Positions 1-8,701 of a DNA stretch of 64,000 nt are shown here, in pieces; positions within the stretch are counted from its first letter, which is position 1; each line of letters opens with the position of its first letter. The position numbers and the translations under genes are program-made. This stretch comes from an uncultured Alphaproteobacteria bacterium (GTDB lineage: Bacteria; Pseudomonadota; Alphaproteobacteria; SP197), in assembly GCA_958295695.1 (NCBI GenBank), contig OY282363.1:868001-932000 (forward strand), written 5' to 3'. The notes below the pieces were generated by a model, which had not been told where the DNA came from, did not search any database, and saw only the letters and a program-made list of their open reading frames with translations.

Positions 1-302
1 GATTGCGCGACCTTCGCTGCCTTGGCGGCACGCTCGATGTCGTCCGCCTTGCCGAGTTCGGCGAGTTCCTCGCGTTTGAGGAACGCGAGGAGGTGGACAC
101 CGCGGAAGGTTCGCTTGACGAGCTCGATCAGTTCAGGGGTCAGCCGGGCGTCGCTCAGGTCGAGATTCTCCGCGGCGGCGCGCGTCGCCGTCTCTCGGAC
201 GAACGCGCCGGGGGTCACGTCGTTGCGTTCGGCGGCCCGGACGACGACGTCCCATTCGTCGTCGGAGAACCGGATCGAGTGCTGGGAGCGTTGAACGGCC
301 AT
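1..302 (-). CDS. Ribbon-helix-helix-type DNA-binding protein, 3' end outside window
   Basis: Reads leftward from ATG at 300-302 and is still open at the window edge, so about 100 residues are visible. A GGAG lies 8 bases upstream of the ATG. The N-terminus (QHSIRFSDDEWDVVVRAAER) has the strand-then-helix pattern of ribbon-helix-helix repressors and MobC-like relaxosome proteins. It resembles in layout, not in close sequence, the protein at 35296-35646. A role in plasmid or element mobilisation or copy control is an inference from family and context; the missing C-terminus prevents a firmer call. Confidence 0.6.
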   Translation of the reverse strand, partial: MAVQRSQHSIRFSDDEWDVVVRAAERNDVTPGAFVRETATRAAAENLDLSDARLTPELIELVKRTFRGVHLLAFLKREELAELGKADDIERAAKAAKVAQ

Positions 303-425
303 CGGTTTTCTCCGGTTTTCGGCACGGGACCGGCCGGTGGTGTCAGTTTTCCGGTACTTCCGCGCCGGTTTCATAGCCTATCGCGAACCCCGGTTCACGC
401 AACCGACACGGGCACGTCGTGTTGG

Positions 426-514
426 TTTCGTGTGACATGGGATCCCTGCCGTGTGACACGACGGGGACACGACGAAATATCCAATCATATCAATCTGATA
501 CATGTCACACGAAA
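426..514. promoter_or_regulatory. 14-bp inverted repeat with a third half-site
   Basis: TTTCGTGTGACATG at 426-439 is matched by its exact reverse complement at 501-514. A third copy of the core CGTGTGACA lies at 450-458. The spacer contains an AT-rich patch (473-500) in otherwise GC-rich DNA. The arrangement suits binding of a dimeric DNA-binding protein, possibly the ribbon-helix-helix protein encoded just to the left, or an iteron-type origin. The repeats are seen; the function is inferred. Confidence 0.5.
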
Positions 515-786
515 CAGGGACGGGTTCCCATCACGGGCAAGCGCGAACAAGGCGCTTCAGTGGCGGCGGAGCGAGACCAGGCGCGCGCTCGGTGTACCTT
601 CACCTTCAGGTGAGTCGGGTGTGAGGGTAGAAGCTCCCACTGGAGTCCTACAGGCGTTCGCGCCGTACACACCGCGTCGGGCCCGGGAGGCCGTCGCCGC
701 AAGGGTTTGGAGCCATCGCGGCGCTTGAACGAGACGACCGGTCCGCGATCTCCGAGCGCGTTCCGCGTTGTCGTCCCGGCGACAGA

Positions 787-1036
787 GGTAACGAAGCGCG
801 GCGCGCGGTGCAAGCGGGCTGCGGCATTCTTCACACATCGCGCACCGGAGCTGGTGCACAGGTCGGTTCGTTACCTTGGCGCATGAGTGTTGTCTCACAT
901 GTTCCTCCGAGCAGTCAGGCGCCGCACACATGTTCCCGCAACGCAGGGATGGGCGGTGCAAGCGCCGGTGTTCAAGGCGATGGCTCTCCATTCACTCGTT
1001 ACCGCGAGCGCGGGAGAGGAAGGCGCACACGTTACC
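787..1036. repeat. Four CGTTACC heptamers
   Basis: CGTTACC occurs at 869-875, 997-1003 and 1030-1036, and as the reverse complement at 787-793. The last two share the extension CGTTACCGCG. Four copies in 250 bp is more than expected, but the motif is short and the spacing irregular, so iterons are only a possibility. Confidence 0.3.
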
Positions 1037-1386
1037 GCGGCGTCAGCCGCGCGACGGCGAACGGTGGCGTGGACGGAGCCGCGGGCAGTCGTGCGAAGCA
1101 CGCTGCCGGACGCGGCGGCGGTCGCGCCTGCACGGGAGCCGGCAGTCGTGTCGTCACGACCGCGGACGGCCGTGCGGATGCCGGTGCGCGGCGAAGCCGG
1201 CGCCGGCGACGCGAGCGGTGCAATGGCGGCGAGCGAGCACGGCGCGAAGCGCCGGCGAGAGCATCCACGCGGCGGGCAGTGAGGGGATACCGGCGCGGCG
1301 TTGCCCGCGCCGCCGCACCGGATCGTGACGGGAAGGATGAGCGGGCCGCGCCGACGGATCGGCACGGCCCGCGATGGCGCCGCGGC

Positions 1387-2307
1387 TCAGGCCGCGACGC
1401 GCTGGACGGGGATGCCGAGCTTCGTGGCCTTGTCGATCAGGTTCCCGGTGATGCCGTTGCCGGGGAAGGCGATGACGCCCTTGGGGAGGAGGTTGAGCAG
1501 GTCGTCGTTGCGGCGGAAGGGCGCGGCCCGTCCGTGGCGGTCCCAGTCGGGCTTGCACACCACCTGGTGGACGCCGTTCCGCTCGGCCCATTGCGCGGCG
1601 ATCTTCTCGACGCCGGGACCGCCGCCGTGGACGAGGATCATGTCGGCGTACTTGGCGCGGACCTTGTCGAGGCGAGTGAACACCGCGCCGGGGTCGGTGA
1701 CGGTCTTGCCGCCGGCGACGGCGATGAGGGTTCCCTCGGGCAGGTGCACGCGGGTCTCGCGGTCCTTGCGAGCGCGGATGAAGTCGCGGGCGTCGATGGC
1801 GGCGGAGGTGAGGTGTCCGGTCCGGCTGGTGTGGCTGCCGTGCCTCGGGCGCCACTGTTCACCGGTCTCGGCCTTGTAGGCGTCGGCGGCGGTGTCGCGC
1901 ATCTGCTCGAAGGCGTCGCGGCGGTCGCCGAGGTTGCGGGCGCGGTCGGTGACCAGTTCCAGCTCGCGCGACTTGATCTCTGTGCCGTCCTGGGCGCGTT
2001 CGAGGTCGCGCATCTCGGGCGTGAGCCGGTCGACGGCGCGGTCGAGGCGCTGGACCTGAGCGTGCAGCGTGTTGACGAAGCCCCAGAGGAGGCTCTCGCG
2101 TTCGTCTGCGAGCTGGAAGCCATCGGGCGTGACGCCCTCGGCGATGATGCGGAACGCCTCGCAGACTGCCGTGATGGCGTCGTCGCGGTCCCAGATGTCC
2201 CTGGGATCGTGCTCGCCGGGTTCGGGCGTCGCGCCGAAGAGCGCCGCGTTCTCGCAGACCGTGGCGGTGACGGAGTGGGTTTCGAGGGTGTCGGTATCGA
2301 AGGTCAT
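1387..2307 (-). CDS. DUF2493 (YspA/SLOG-like) protein, copy 1
   Basis: 306 residues. The start is ATG 2305-2307, placed 7 bases after GGGGAG. An all-helical N-terminal half leads to a C-terminal domain containing VAGGKTVTD, ILVHGGGPGVEKIAAQWA and CKPDWDRHGRAAPFRRND. These are the nucleotide-binding-fold signatures of the DUF2493 family, a SLOG-type Rossmann domain whose substrate is unknown. It is the last gene of a leftward set with the 74-aa protein, ssb and the 56-aa protein. A close paralogue at 36286-37284 sits in the same order, so the pair arose by duplication of a module. Any role in nucleotide sensing is inference. Confidence 0.85.
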   Translation of the reverse strand: MTFDTDTLETHSVTATVCENAALFGATPEPGEHDPRDIWDRDDAITAVCEAFRIIAEGVTPDGFQLADERESLLWGFVNTLHAQVQRLDRAVDRLTPEMRDLERAQDGTEIKSRELELVTDRARNLGDRRDAFEQMRDTAADAYKAETGEQWRPRHGSHTSRTGHLTSAAIDARDFIRARKDRETRVHLPEGTLIAVAGGKTVTDPGAVFTRLDKVRAKYADMILVHGGGPGVEKIAAQWAERNGVHQVVCKPDWDRHGRAAPFRRNDDLLNLLPKGVIAFPGNGITGNLIDKATKLGIPVQRVAA

Positions 2308-2724
2308 GATGTTGCTCCCCTGAGTTGCGTTGAACCGTGCGGGTCGTTGCGTCCCGCTGTGACGGTTCGTTGGGACACGCTCGCGCAGGGGAGCCACCGG
2401 GGCCGCAAGGCATAACCCGCCGCGGTGCGCGAGTGGTGCGGGCGCACAAGCGAGCGTAGCGAGCGCGGAGCCACGGTCGCGCGCCGCGGCGGGTTTAGGC
2501 GCACAGCGCCGTTGCCTTGCGAGTCCCGGCCGGAACGGAGCGTAGCGGAGTGGAGGACCCGCGAAGCGGGTTGGCGGACTGAGCAAGCGTGGCACAATGA
2601 ACCGGCACAGCGGAGAGCGTATTTCTCTCCACCCGCTCGGCCCCCATCGGCGGTTCCGCCCGCACGGCGTTCGAGGTGAGGGATGGGTGGCGCCGGCCGC
2701 CGAACCGCGCCGCGGTCTTGGCAG
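2308..2724 (-). repeat. Conserved leader/spacer upstream of DUF2493, copy 1
   Basis: No gene. This stretch between the 74-aa gene and the DUF2493 gene has a recognisable counterpart at 37285-37680. Shared parts include a stem GTGC-GGGC-GCAC near 2436-2447, a purine-rich stretch of repeated AGCGAG, and a perfect stem ACCCGC-GAA-GCGGGT at 2557-2571. In the other copy the last stem is kept and the loop is GTA. A structured leader for the downstream gene is possible. Confidence 0.5.
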
Positions 2725-2949
2725 TCACCACAACGGGTGGGTGTCGACCATCCGCTCGACGACGGCGCGGATACGCGAGCGGTCATGGATCCTGACCGGG
2801 CCGCGCCAGTCCTCGCTCAGGTGGGCGATGTAGACCACGGCGCCGGGAACGAGGATATCGGGGTGGCGGTAAAGATCGCCGACGCACTCGCCGTCCGCGA
2901 GGATGCGCGCCTCGTCCTCGGCGATGCGTTTGAAGGTGATGTCGGTCAT
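2725..2949 (-). CDS. Small conserved protein, 74 aa, copy 1
   Basis: 74 residues from ATG 2947-2949, preceded by GGAGG. It begins MTDITFKRIAEDEARI and ends RMVDTHPLW. The paralogue at 37681-37905 has exactly the same length, with matching TFKRIAxDExRI, VGDIYRxPD, RGPVRxHDRxR and THPLW. This shows that the frame is a real gene under selection. It is a compact beta-rich protein with no family I recognise. It lies between DUF2493 and ssb here, and between DUF2493 and a Toprim gene in the other copy. Confidence 0.75.
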   Translation of the reverse strand: MTDITFKRIAEDEARILADGECVGDLYRHPDILVPGAVVYIAHLSEDWRGPVRIHDRSRIRAVVERMVDTHPLW

Positions 2950-3056
2950 GCCATCCTCCATGCCGTCCGGATGCGCTGGCGGACTTGAAATCGGCTGCAA
3001 AATGAAAGGGACCGGCGCCGGAGCGCCGGCCCCCGAGAGAAGGAGGCGGAGGCGGT

Positions 3057-3512
3057 TCAGAACGGGATCCGGTCCATGTCGTCCGCCTGCGCCGGGGCGC
3101 CGCCCGCCGGTATCGCCGAACCGTCCACCGGCGCCTGGGCATCCGCCACGCCGTTGCCGTTGGCGCGATCGAGGAACTGGATCCGGGAACCGGGGACGAG
3201 CAGGATCTCGGTCGAGAACCGGTCGCTGTCCTCGCCGTCCCTGCGCCAGCGCCGGGTCTGCATCCTGCCCGCGACATAGACCAGCCGGCCCTTCCTGGCG
3301 TTCCTGGTCAGCATGTCGACCAGGCCGGGCTGGAAGGTGACCACCCGGTGCCACTCGGTGCGGTCGACCCGCTCGCCGGAGTTCTTGTCGATGTAGGACT
3401 CGTCGGTGGCGATGCTGAGGTTGGCCACGCGGCCCCCCGAGGCGAGATGGTTGACGGTGACGTCGGCGCCGAGGCGGCCGATCACCTGCGCACGGTTCAA
3501 TCCGAAGGACAT
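3057..3512 (-). CDS. ssb: Single-stranded DNA-binding protein, copy 1
   Basis: 151 residues, start ATG at 3510-3512 preceded by AAGGAGAC. The OB-fold is complete: NRAQVIGRLGADVTVNH, TEWHRVVTFQ, GRLVYVAGRMQTRRWRRDGED and FSTEILLVPGSRIQFLD. A variable Gly/Ala/Pro linker follows, then the acidic tip DDMDRIPF that recruits partner proteins. SSB coats single-stranded DNA; a copy on a mobile element usually serves its own replication or transfer. A second intact gene is at 39253-39687, and the first seven codons survive at 15046-15066. The Toprim gene found beside the second copy is absent here. Confidence 0.95.
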   Translation of the reverse strand: MSFGLNRAQVIGRLGADVTVNHLASGGRVANLSIATDESYIDKNSGERVDRTEWHRVVTFQPGLVDMLTRNARKGRLVYVAGRMQTRRWRRDGEDSDRFSTEILLVPGSRIQFLDRANGNGVADAQAPVDGSAIPAGGAPAQADDMDRIPF

Positions 3513-3618
3513 GACGGTCTCCTTGTGGTCCTGGTTGCCGGCGTGGGGTTGGCGAACGGGTCCGGTCTCTCTCGATCCCTTCTCCGTTCACCTTCTCGAA
3601 TCTTCCCTTTCCCTCTCG

Positions 3619-3789
3619 TCATCCGTCCGCGCCGGCGCCGGGAGAGAGGCCCCGGAGTTCGCGGATCGCCCGGACCGGCAGTCCGATCTCGGCGAGCAGC
3701 CGGTCGCTGGCGAAGGACGGTTGGAAGTCGTCGTCGTCGCCGTCGGCGAGGCGGACGGCGGTCGGTGTCTCGAAGAGGTCGTCGAACAT
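3619..3789 (-). CDS. 56-aa acidic protein, copy 1
   Basis: 56 residues from ATG 3787-3789 with GGGAGC just upstream. It begins MFDDLFETPTAVRLADG and ends LRGLSPGAGADG. Near-identical copies lie at 39786-39956 and, on the other strand, at 14769-14939; the only visible changes are at residues 3 and 18. It always precedes ssb, so it is part of that transcription unit. There is no known domain: an acidic N-terminus is followed by a short amphipathic helix (ASDRLLAEIGLPVRAIRELR). Function unknown. Confidence 0.7.
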   Translation of the reverse strand: MFDDLFETPTAVRLADGDDDDFQPSFASDRLLAEIGLPVRAIRELRGLSPGAGADG

Positions 3790-4195
3790 GGAAAGCTCCC
3801 GTGTTGGAGGGGTCGGGAGCGCCGCCGGGCGCGAGTCTTCCTCTCGCTCCGGGGCGCTCGCCCCTTCCAGGCTTTCCACTCCTCGTCTTTCCGGCCCGGG
3901 GGAACCGCGCCGACCGGTCGCGCCGGGCAAGGCGGGCAACCCGCGTGGCTCTCCATGGGACTCGCCGCGCGGCCGTAGCGGTTTGGGGCCAGCCCCGGCC
4001 CACGGACCGCTCTCTCGTGACGTGAGCGGCGCTTGCGGTTCGCTTCGGTGAACGCAGCGCCCGACGGTCGCGGGTTCCCGATCCCGACAGGAAGGGTTCC
4101 CGCGCGTCCGGGCCGCAAGCCGTCTTCCGCACGGGAAAGGCGGCGCCCGCCGAGGCCGTCGGGAAGGTCAAGGCCATCGCGCGGCAAGCCGACAG
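3790..4195. repeat. Non-coding repeat flank upstream of the 56-aa gene
   Basis: Roughly 3790-4000 repeats the leader found at 39957-40174 and, inverted, at 14483-14768. In the other two copies a zinc-ribbon gene stands immediately beyond; here it is missing, and unrelated sequence leading to the rightward 4196 gene takes over. I see no gene in this stretch. Confidence 0.5.
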
Positions 4196-5908
4196 GTGGA
4201 CGACGGCGGGAAGACGAAGGAGGATGCCGGCGCCGCCGTGCCGGCGGAAACAAGACGGGATCGTGCGATGGCCGCCCGAGAGGGAGGTAGTCTGACCGAG
4301 CAGCTGGCGTCGGGGCTGCCGCGCATGCGCGGTGCGCGCCGGCCCGTGCCGCCGGCGTGTCGGATAACGATACGCATCCCCGCGGACGATCTCGACGGCG
4401 CGTTCGGCGAAGTGCGGGACGAAGTATTGCGCTGGATGCAGGACCGCGCCGGGCGGCGTCTGCCGGCGGAAGCGTGGCGCGGCGAAGGGTTCGAACTCGC
4501 CGGGGCCGGTCCGCTCCGCGCCGGAGCGGCGCCGGCGCGGGATGCCGGCCGCTGGACGGCGCGGCTGGACGAAGCCGACGGGGATGCGCCGGACCGCTTA
4601 TGGGCGACCGAAGCCGAGATTGCCAGGGACGGAGCGGCGATAAGCGTACATGTGCGGCTCGGCTGCGCGGCGCGGGGAGAAAGCCCGCCCGCCCTGTCCG
4701 TTCCCGGCCTCGTCCGGCGGATCGCGGACCGGTTCGACGTCGCCGTCGACGGCCGGCCGGTCGGCGCCGGGCCCTGGCTCGTCGATACGCCGGAACGGGC
4801 GGAGACGCTTCTCGCACTGCTCCGCGACCCGGAGCGCGAGCGGGACGTGCTGACCATCGCCACGCACGATCTCGACGACGATCCCTCGACCGCGCTGGTC
4901 TCGCCGCGATCCGTCTTCGAACGCACGCTGGGCGCGGCCCATGTCGCCATCGTCACGGCGACGGCCGCCTTCGCCCTGACGGATCGGGTCGGCAAGGAAC
5001 TGTCCGTCTTCCGCCAGGCGGTGCGGACCTACAAGCCCGGCTTCGATCCCTGGCGGGCGGAACCCCGCGATCATCCGCTCGCCGTCGGAACGCGCATATC
5101 CGCCTGGGCCGGCGGACCGGAAGCCTTCGAAGACTTCCTCGTCGCCACCTGTTTGCGCGCCACCGTCGGAGCCGCGAACCGAGAGGAGCACCCGCCGTTC
5201 CCCTTCGTCGCGAGGCGGACCGCCCCGGAGCCGCCGCGCACCCTCGTTCCCCCGGCCACACCCTCGGGGGACGAATGGCTGGACGCGCCGCGGCGGGAGA
5301 ACGAGGAGCTCAGGATCGAGAATCTGAGACTGGCGGAGGCGCTGGGCAAGGAGCGCAACGCCGCCGGCGCCGCGCGGAAGGAGATCAAGAGTCTCAAGGA
5401 CCGGGTGGCCCATCTCGAACGCCTGCAAGGCAATGCGGGGGCGCATCCCGACGGGCCGACCGTTCCAGACAGCCTCAAGCAACTCGAGCAATGGTCGAAG
5501 GAGCATCTGGACGGCAAGGTCCGGCTGCATCCGAGGGCGATCGGGGCGGCGAAGAAATCGAAGTTCGAGGATGTCGCGCTCGCGTATCGCGCCTTGCTGA
5601 TCCTGCGCGATCGTTACGTCCCGATGCGCCTGGAGGGCGGCCCCGACAGGCGGGCCGCATACCGGGAGGCGCTGGCCCGGGAAGGGCTCAAGGACGAGCC
5701 GACCTTCGCCGGCACGCGGGCGGGCGAGCATGGCGACGCCTATAACGTCGAGCATGGCGGGCGCAATCGGCAGCTCGAACGGCATCTGAAAGGCAGCAAC
5801 GCCCGCGACGAACGCCGCGGGTTCCGCCTCTACTTCTTCTGGGACGATAGCGACCGGGAGGTCGTCGTCGGCTGGCTGCCCAACCACCTGCCGACGAGGA
5901 TCAGTTGA
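4196..5908 (+). CDS. Unrecognised 570-aa protein with coiled coil and conserved-looking C-terminal domain
   Basis: Up to 570 residues if GTG 4196 is used; later starts (GTG 4238, ATG 4268) are possible, as none has a well-placed ribosome site. Residues 1-350 form an Ala/Arg-rich alpha/beta region with no motif I know. Residues 365-410 (ENEELRIENLRLAEALGKER) are a coiled coil. The C-terminal 150 residues look like a folded domain: a helical part (FEDVALAYRALLILRDRYVP), then EHGDAYNVEHGGRNRQLERHL and the strand-rich FRLYFFWDDSDREVVVGWLP. The order variable region, coiled coil, compact end suggests a sensor-effector protein, but that is inference. It stands alone on the plus strand between leftward genes. 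Confidence 0.7.
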   Translation: MDDGGKTKEDAGAAVPAETRRDRAMAAREGGSLTEQLASGLPRMRGARRPVPPACRITIRIPADDLDGAFGEVRDEVLRWMQDRAGRRLPAEAWRGEGFELAGAGPLRAGAAPARDAGRWTARLDEADGDAPDRLWATEAEIARDGAAISVHVRLGCAARGESPPALSVPGLVRRIADRFDVAVDGRPVGAGPWLVDTPERAETLLALLRDPERERDVLTIATHDLDDDPSTALVSPRSVFERTLGAAHVAIVTATAAFALTDRVGKELSVFRQAVRTYKPGFDPWRAEPRDHPLAVGTRISAWAGGPEAFEDFLVATCLRATVGAANREEHPPFPFVARRTAPEPPRTLVPPATPSGDEWLDAPRRENEELRIENLRLAEALGKERNAAGAARKEIKSLKDRVAHLERLQGNAGAHPDGPTVPDSLKQLEQWSKEHLDGKVRLHPRAIGAAKKSKFEDVALAYRALLILRDRYVPMRLEGGPDRRAAYREALAREGLKDEPTFAGTRAGEHGDAYNVEHGGRNRQLERHLKGSNARDERRGFRLYFFWDDSDREVVVGWLPNHLPTRIS

Positions 5909-6110
5909 CCTCCGGGGCCGCGCCGGGGGAACGCGCCCCGGCGTTCTCGCGGAAGACCCCGGCCGGCGCCCGGTCGGAAAGGCCGAGCGCACGCCGGGGA
6001 TCGATCGTCATCTCGAACTCGATCGCCGGACGGTCGCGGCCGAACACGATGTGGTCCCGCGGCCGGCCGCCGACAACGCGCCATGGTCTCGGAACATCTC
6101 CCGGCCACAC
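5901..6110 (-). CDS. Possible small protein downstream of dinB
   Basis: A 69-codon frame from GTG 6108-6110, 25 bp beyond the dinB stop and running 8 bp into the end of the convergent 4196 gene. It contains HIVFGRDRPAIEFEMTIDPRRAL, which reads more like protein than most frames here. There is no ribosome site and no family match I know. It could be a tail of a dinB transcription unit or chance. Confidence 0.25.
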   Translation of the reverse strand: MWPGDVPRPWRVVGGRPRDHIVFGRDRPAIEFEMTIDPRRALGLSDRAPAGVFRENAGARSPGAAPEVN

Positions 6111-6135
6111 CGCGGGGCGGGCAACGCGGGCCGGG

Positions 6136-7422
6136 TTACTCCGTTTTCGAGGGTCCCTGGCGTTCGAGCTTCACGCCGAAGCCCCGGCCCCTGACGATGG
6201 CGTCGTCGCCGAACTTCTCCCGCACCGCGTCCAGCGTCTTGTCGACGCCGCTGTCGGGCGAAGCGCCGCCGAACAGGTCGCCCTGGGCGGCCCGCCCCGG
6301 CTCGACCAGATCGTGGGCGCCGATGCCGATCAGGCGGAAGGCGCGGCCGTCGGCCTCGCGGGCGAGCAACGGCTCGGCCGCCCGGAACATCTCCTCCGCC
6401 GACCGCGTGGCGCCGTGCAGGTGGCGCGCGCGGGTGACGGTGCGGAACTCCGAGGTCTTGAGCTTCAGCGTCACGCCCCGGCCCGCGACGCCGGCCTTCT
6501 TCATCCGCCGGGCCACCGTCTCGGCCAGCCGCCACAGGATCGGGCGCAGTTTCGCCGGGTCGGCGATGTCCTCGTCGAGGGTGATCTCCGAGGAGACGCT
6601 CTTCGCCTCGCGGTCGGGATCGACCGGACGGTCGTCTTCGCCCCGGCTGAACAGGAACAGCCGCTGGCCGATCTTGCCGTAGCGGGCGACCAGCTCGGCC
6701 TCCCCAACGCGGGCCAGTTCGCCGATCAGGGTAATGCCGTCTTCGGCGAGGCGGCCCTGCATGACCTTGCCCACGCCCCACAACAGGCCGACCGGCCTGC
6801 CGGCGAGGAAGGCCCGGGCCTCGGCCCGGCCGATCGCCGCGAACCCGCGCGGCTTGTCCAGGTCGGAGGCGATCTTGGCGAGGAACTTGTTGTAACTCAG
6901 GCCGATGGAGACGGTGATGGAAAGCTCGGCCTCCACCCGGCGCGCCAGCGCCGCCAGGGTCTCCGCCGGGCTGGCGCGATGCAGAGGCTCGGCGCCCGAG
7001 AGGTCCATGAACGCCTCGTCGATGGAAAGCGGCTCCACCAGAGGCGTCAGGCTCAGCATCATTGCCCGGACTTCACGGCCCACGGCGGCGTATTTGCTCA
7101 TGTCGGGCTTGACGAGCACGGCGTCGGGGCAGGCCTTGAGGGCTTGGAACATCGGCATGGCGGAGCGCACGCCGTAGGTGCGCGCGAGGTAGCAGCAGGC
7201 GGCGACCACGCCCCGGTGGCGGCCGCCGACGATCACCGGGACGTCGCGCAGTTCCGGGCGGTCGCGTTTCTCGATGGCGGCGTAGAAGGCGTCGCAGTCG
7301 ACATGGGCGATGGCGAGGTCGTGAAGCTCGCCGTGCCGCAGGATGCGCGAAGAGTTGCAGACCGGGCAGGTCCCGGCGTCGGGAGGCGGCCGACGGCCGC
7401 AATCGCGGCATAACGTTTGCAC
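6136..7422 (-). CDS. dinB: DNA polymerase IV with N-terminal zinc finger
   Basis: 428 residues, a Y-family translesion polymerase that copies past damaged template bases. Residues 5-22 hold two CxxC pairs (CRDC, CPVC), the zinc finger seen on one alphaproteobacterial DinB branch. The palm follows: HVDCDAFYAAIEK with catalytic Asp42 and Asp44, then SIDEAFMDLSG with Asp135 and Glu136. GLSYNKFLAKIASDLDKP and WGVGKVMQGRLAEDGI (thumb, helix-hairpin-helix) and the little-finger domain come next. QGDLFGG near residue 370 fits a beta-clamp-binding peptide. All domains are present, so it should be active. I see no GTTC-N7-GTTC LexA box in the upstream 80 bp. Confidence 0.95.
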   Translation of the reverse strand: MQTLCRDCGRRPPPDAGTCPVCNSSRILRHGELHDLAIAHVDCDAFYAAIEKRDRPELRDVPVIVGGRHRGVVAACCYLARTYGVRSAMPMFQALKACPDAVLVKPDMSKYAAVGREVRAMMLSLTPLVEPLSIDEAFMDLSGAEPLHRASPAETLAALARRVEAELSITVSIGLSYNKFLAKIASDLDKPRGFAAIGRAEARAFLAGRPVGLLWGVGKVMQGRLAEDGITLIGELARVGEAELVARYGKIGQRLFLFSRGEDDRPVDPDREAKSVSSEITLDEDIADPAKLRPILWRLAETVARRMKKAGVAGRGVTLKLKTSEFRTVTRARHLHGATRSAEEMFRAAEPLLAREADGRAFRLIGIGAHDLVEPGRAAQGDLFGGASPDSGVDKTLDAVREKFGDDAIVRGRGFGVKLERQGPSKTE

Positions 7423-7800
7423 GGCGCGATCATAGGTCTCGCCGTGCCGTGCGCGAAGACACCCGTGTTCGAGACCGAGTCAAGAGAGCCGGGGAGCACG
7501 GTCGGGACGGACCGCGATCCCGTCTCGACTCGCTTGCCTTTTGCGGACCCTGGCCTTGGCGTCCGTTGGCGCTTCCCTTCCGGCTTCGCTCTCCTCTTCC
7601 GCGCAAGAGACATCGCACCGGGGAGCGGACGGGCGGCGCCCGCCGCGGATCCCGTGCCGTTGGTGTCGCGGCGTTGTTGCCGCGCTTGGGGAGTGCCCAT
7701 CGACTCGACAGCTGAGGCCGGGCTACCGTGGCCAGCGGCGATCGGCGACGCCGCATGCAAAACGCCGCCGCGGCCAATGCCGCAATCCCGCGGCGGTCAA
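7423..7800. other. Gene-free stretch upstream of dinB
   Basis: About 380 bp between the start of dinB and a transposase relic. Both strands are open in several frames but give only Arg/Ala/Pro-rich shadows. No repeats or strong hairpins were noticed. It should contain the dinB promoter. Confidence 0.4.
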
Positions 7801-8173
7801 TCGATCTTCGCGTTTTCTTTCTGAACCGCAAGCTTTCGCAGCTTGGCGTCGCGTTCGGGACCGAAGAGCAATGCCGGGCCGCCTTGGCCCGGCTGCGCTG
7901 ACGCGACGGTTTCGTCTGTCCGGGCTGTGGTCATCGTGGGCACTGCTTTCCGTCGCGCCGGCCGGTCTATCAGTGCAATCGCTGCAAGAAGCAGACCTCG
8001 CCGACGGCGAGGACGATCTTCCACTCGACCAAGCTGCCTCTGGTGACGTGGTTCGCGGCCATCCACTTGATTGCGACGGCGAAGAACGGTATCTCGTCGG
8101 TGGAATTGGGGTGCCGGCTTGGGATCGGGCAGCCGACGGCTTGGACGATGAATCAGAAGATCATGGCGGCGAT
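7801..8173 (+). pseudogene. IS1595-family transposase, N-terminal relic
   Basis: A rightward frame reads FGTEEQCRAALARLR, a stop (TGA 7899-7901, where the family has Trp), then FVCPGCGHRGHCF, YQCNRCKKQTS, FHSTKLPLVTWFAAIHLIAT and GIGQPTAWTMNQKIMAAMA. The two cysteine pairs and the FHSTKLPL block are the zinc-binding N-terminus of IS1595-type transposases. The relic stops at about 8173, where it meets an inverted repeat block. The catalytic DDE part is gone, so it is inactive. Confidence 0.8.
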
Positions 8174-8255
8174 GGCGCGGCGCGATCAGCAGCGCGAGCG
8201 TGTCGGCGAGTTCGCCGGGGCGCAGCGAATAGTCGGCGGAGATGGTGTCGGGCAT
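8174..8255 (-). pseudogene. MoxR-type AAA ATPase, first 25 codons only
   Basis: From ATG 8253-8255 the frame reads MPDTISADYSLRPGELADTLALL, nearly the same as the start of the fragment at 12373-12621 (which has an extra two residues, DP). It is cut off before the Walker A motif where the IS1595 relic begins. Upstream non-coding sequence is shared as well, see 8174-8545. Confidence 0.65.
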
Positions 8256-8545
8256 GACGGGCTCCGGGCGGGATTGCGAAAGCGAGGGAAGGCGCAGCCC
8301 GAACGCCCCTCGGCGTCCAGTCTTCGCCCGGACCCCCGGCCCGGCTCCGCCTCACGGTGGTGCGGGGCGTTTGTACGGAATCAGGAGCGGCCGGCGCTGC
8401 GTCGGCCCCGGCCCGTCTCCCGGCGGTGCGAGAGCAATACCGTCCAGAGAGAAGCGGCCGAGGTTGAGAGGAGGGATGGCACCTTCGGTGACAGAGTTGT
8501 ATGAGATACGGGTGCCGAAACGTAGAGGTTCGGCCAAGCTGAGCC
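8174..8545. repeat. Inverted copy of the 12148-12455 block
   Basis: Read on the minus strand, this segment runs TTTCGGCACCCGTATCTCAT, then a variable part, then CGCTTCTCTCTGGACG, then the sequence upstream of the MoxR start, then that start. The same series appears on the plus strand at about 12160-12455 with small insertions and substitutions. The two copies lie on either side of the first attachment site, in opposite orientation. The non-coding part 8256-8701 holds no gene. Confidence 0.6.
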
Positions 8546-8701
8546 GGGCGGGTAGAGGTGATGAACGCGCGCTGAACCAAGATATCCGTTGCTAAAACCC
8601 GTCGCCCATACCGGGACAGCCGAACCTTTACGTCGAAACTGCGCTGACGTGTGTCAGATTTGACGAGAACATCAGCTAATTCCATCGAGGGGAAAACAGC
8701 G

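Larger units (their letters stand above)
303..1386. other. Gene-free stretch of about 1.1 kb
   Basis: No reading frame here has family features. The frames that are open on both strands are arginine, alanine and proline-rich shadows of GC-rich sequence. The stretch contains a 14-bp inverted repeat with an extra half-site (426-514) and four copies of CGTTACC (787-1036). It lies between two leftward genes and could hold an origin or control region of the element, but nothing in it proves that. Confidence 0.5.

Noticed and set aside
808..2415. A 535-codon plus-strand frame
   Set aside because: Antisense of the DUF2493 gene and its leader; the minus frame has a ribosome site and a paralogue at 36286-37284.
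5905..7413. A 502-codon plus-strand frame
   Set aside because: Antisense of dinB; no motif, whereas the minus frame carries the complete polymerase.
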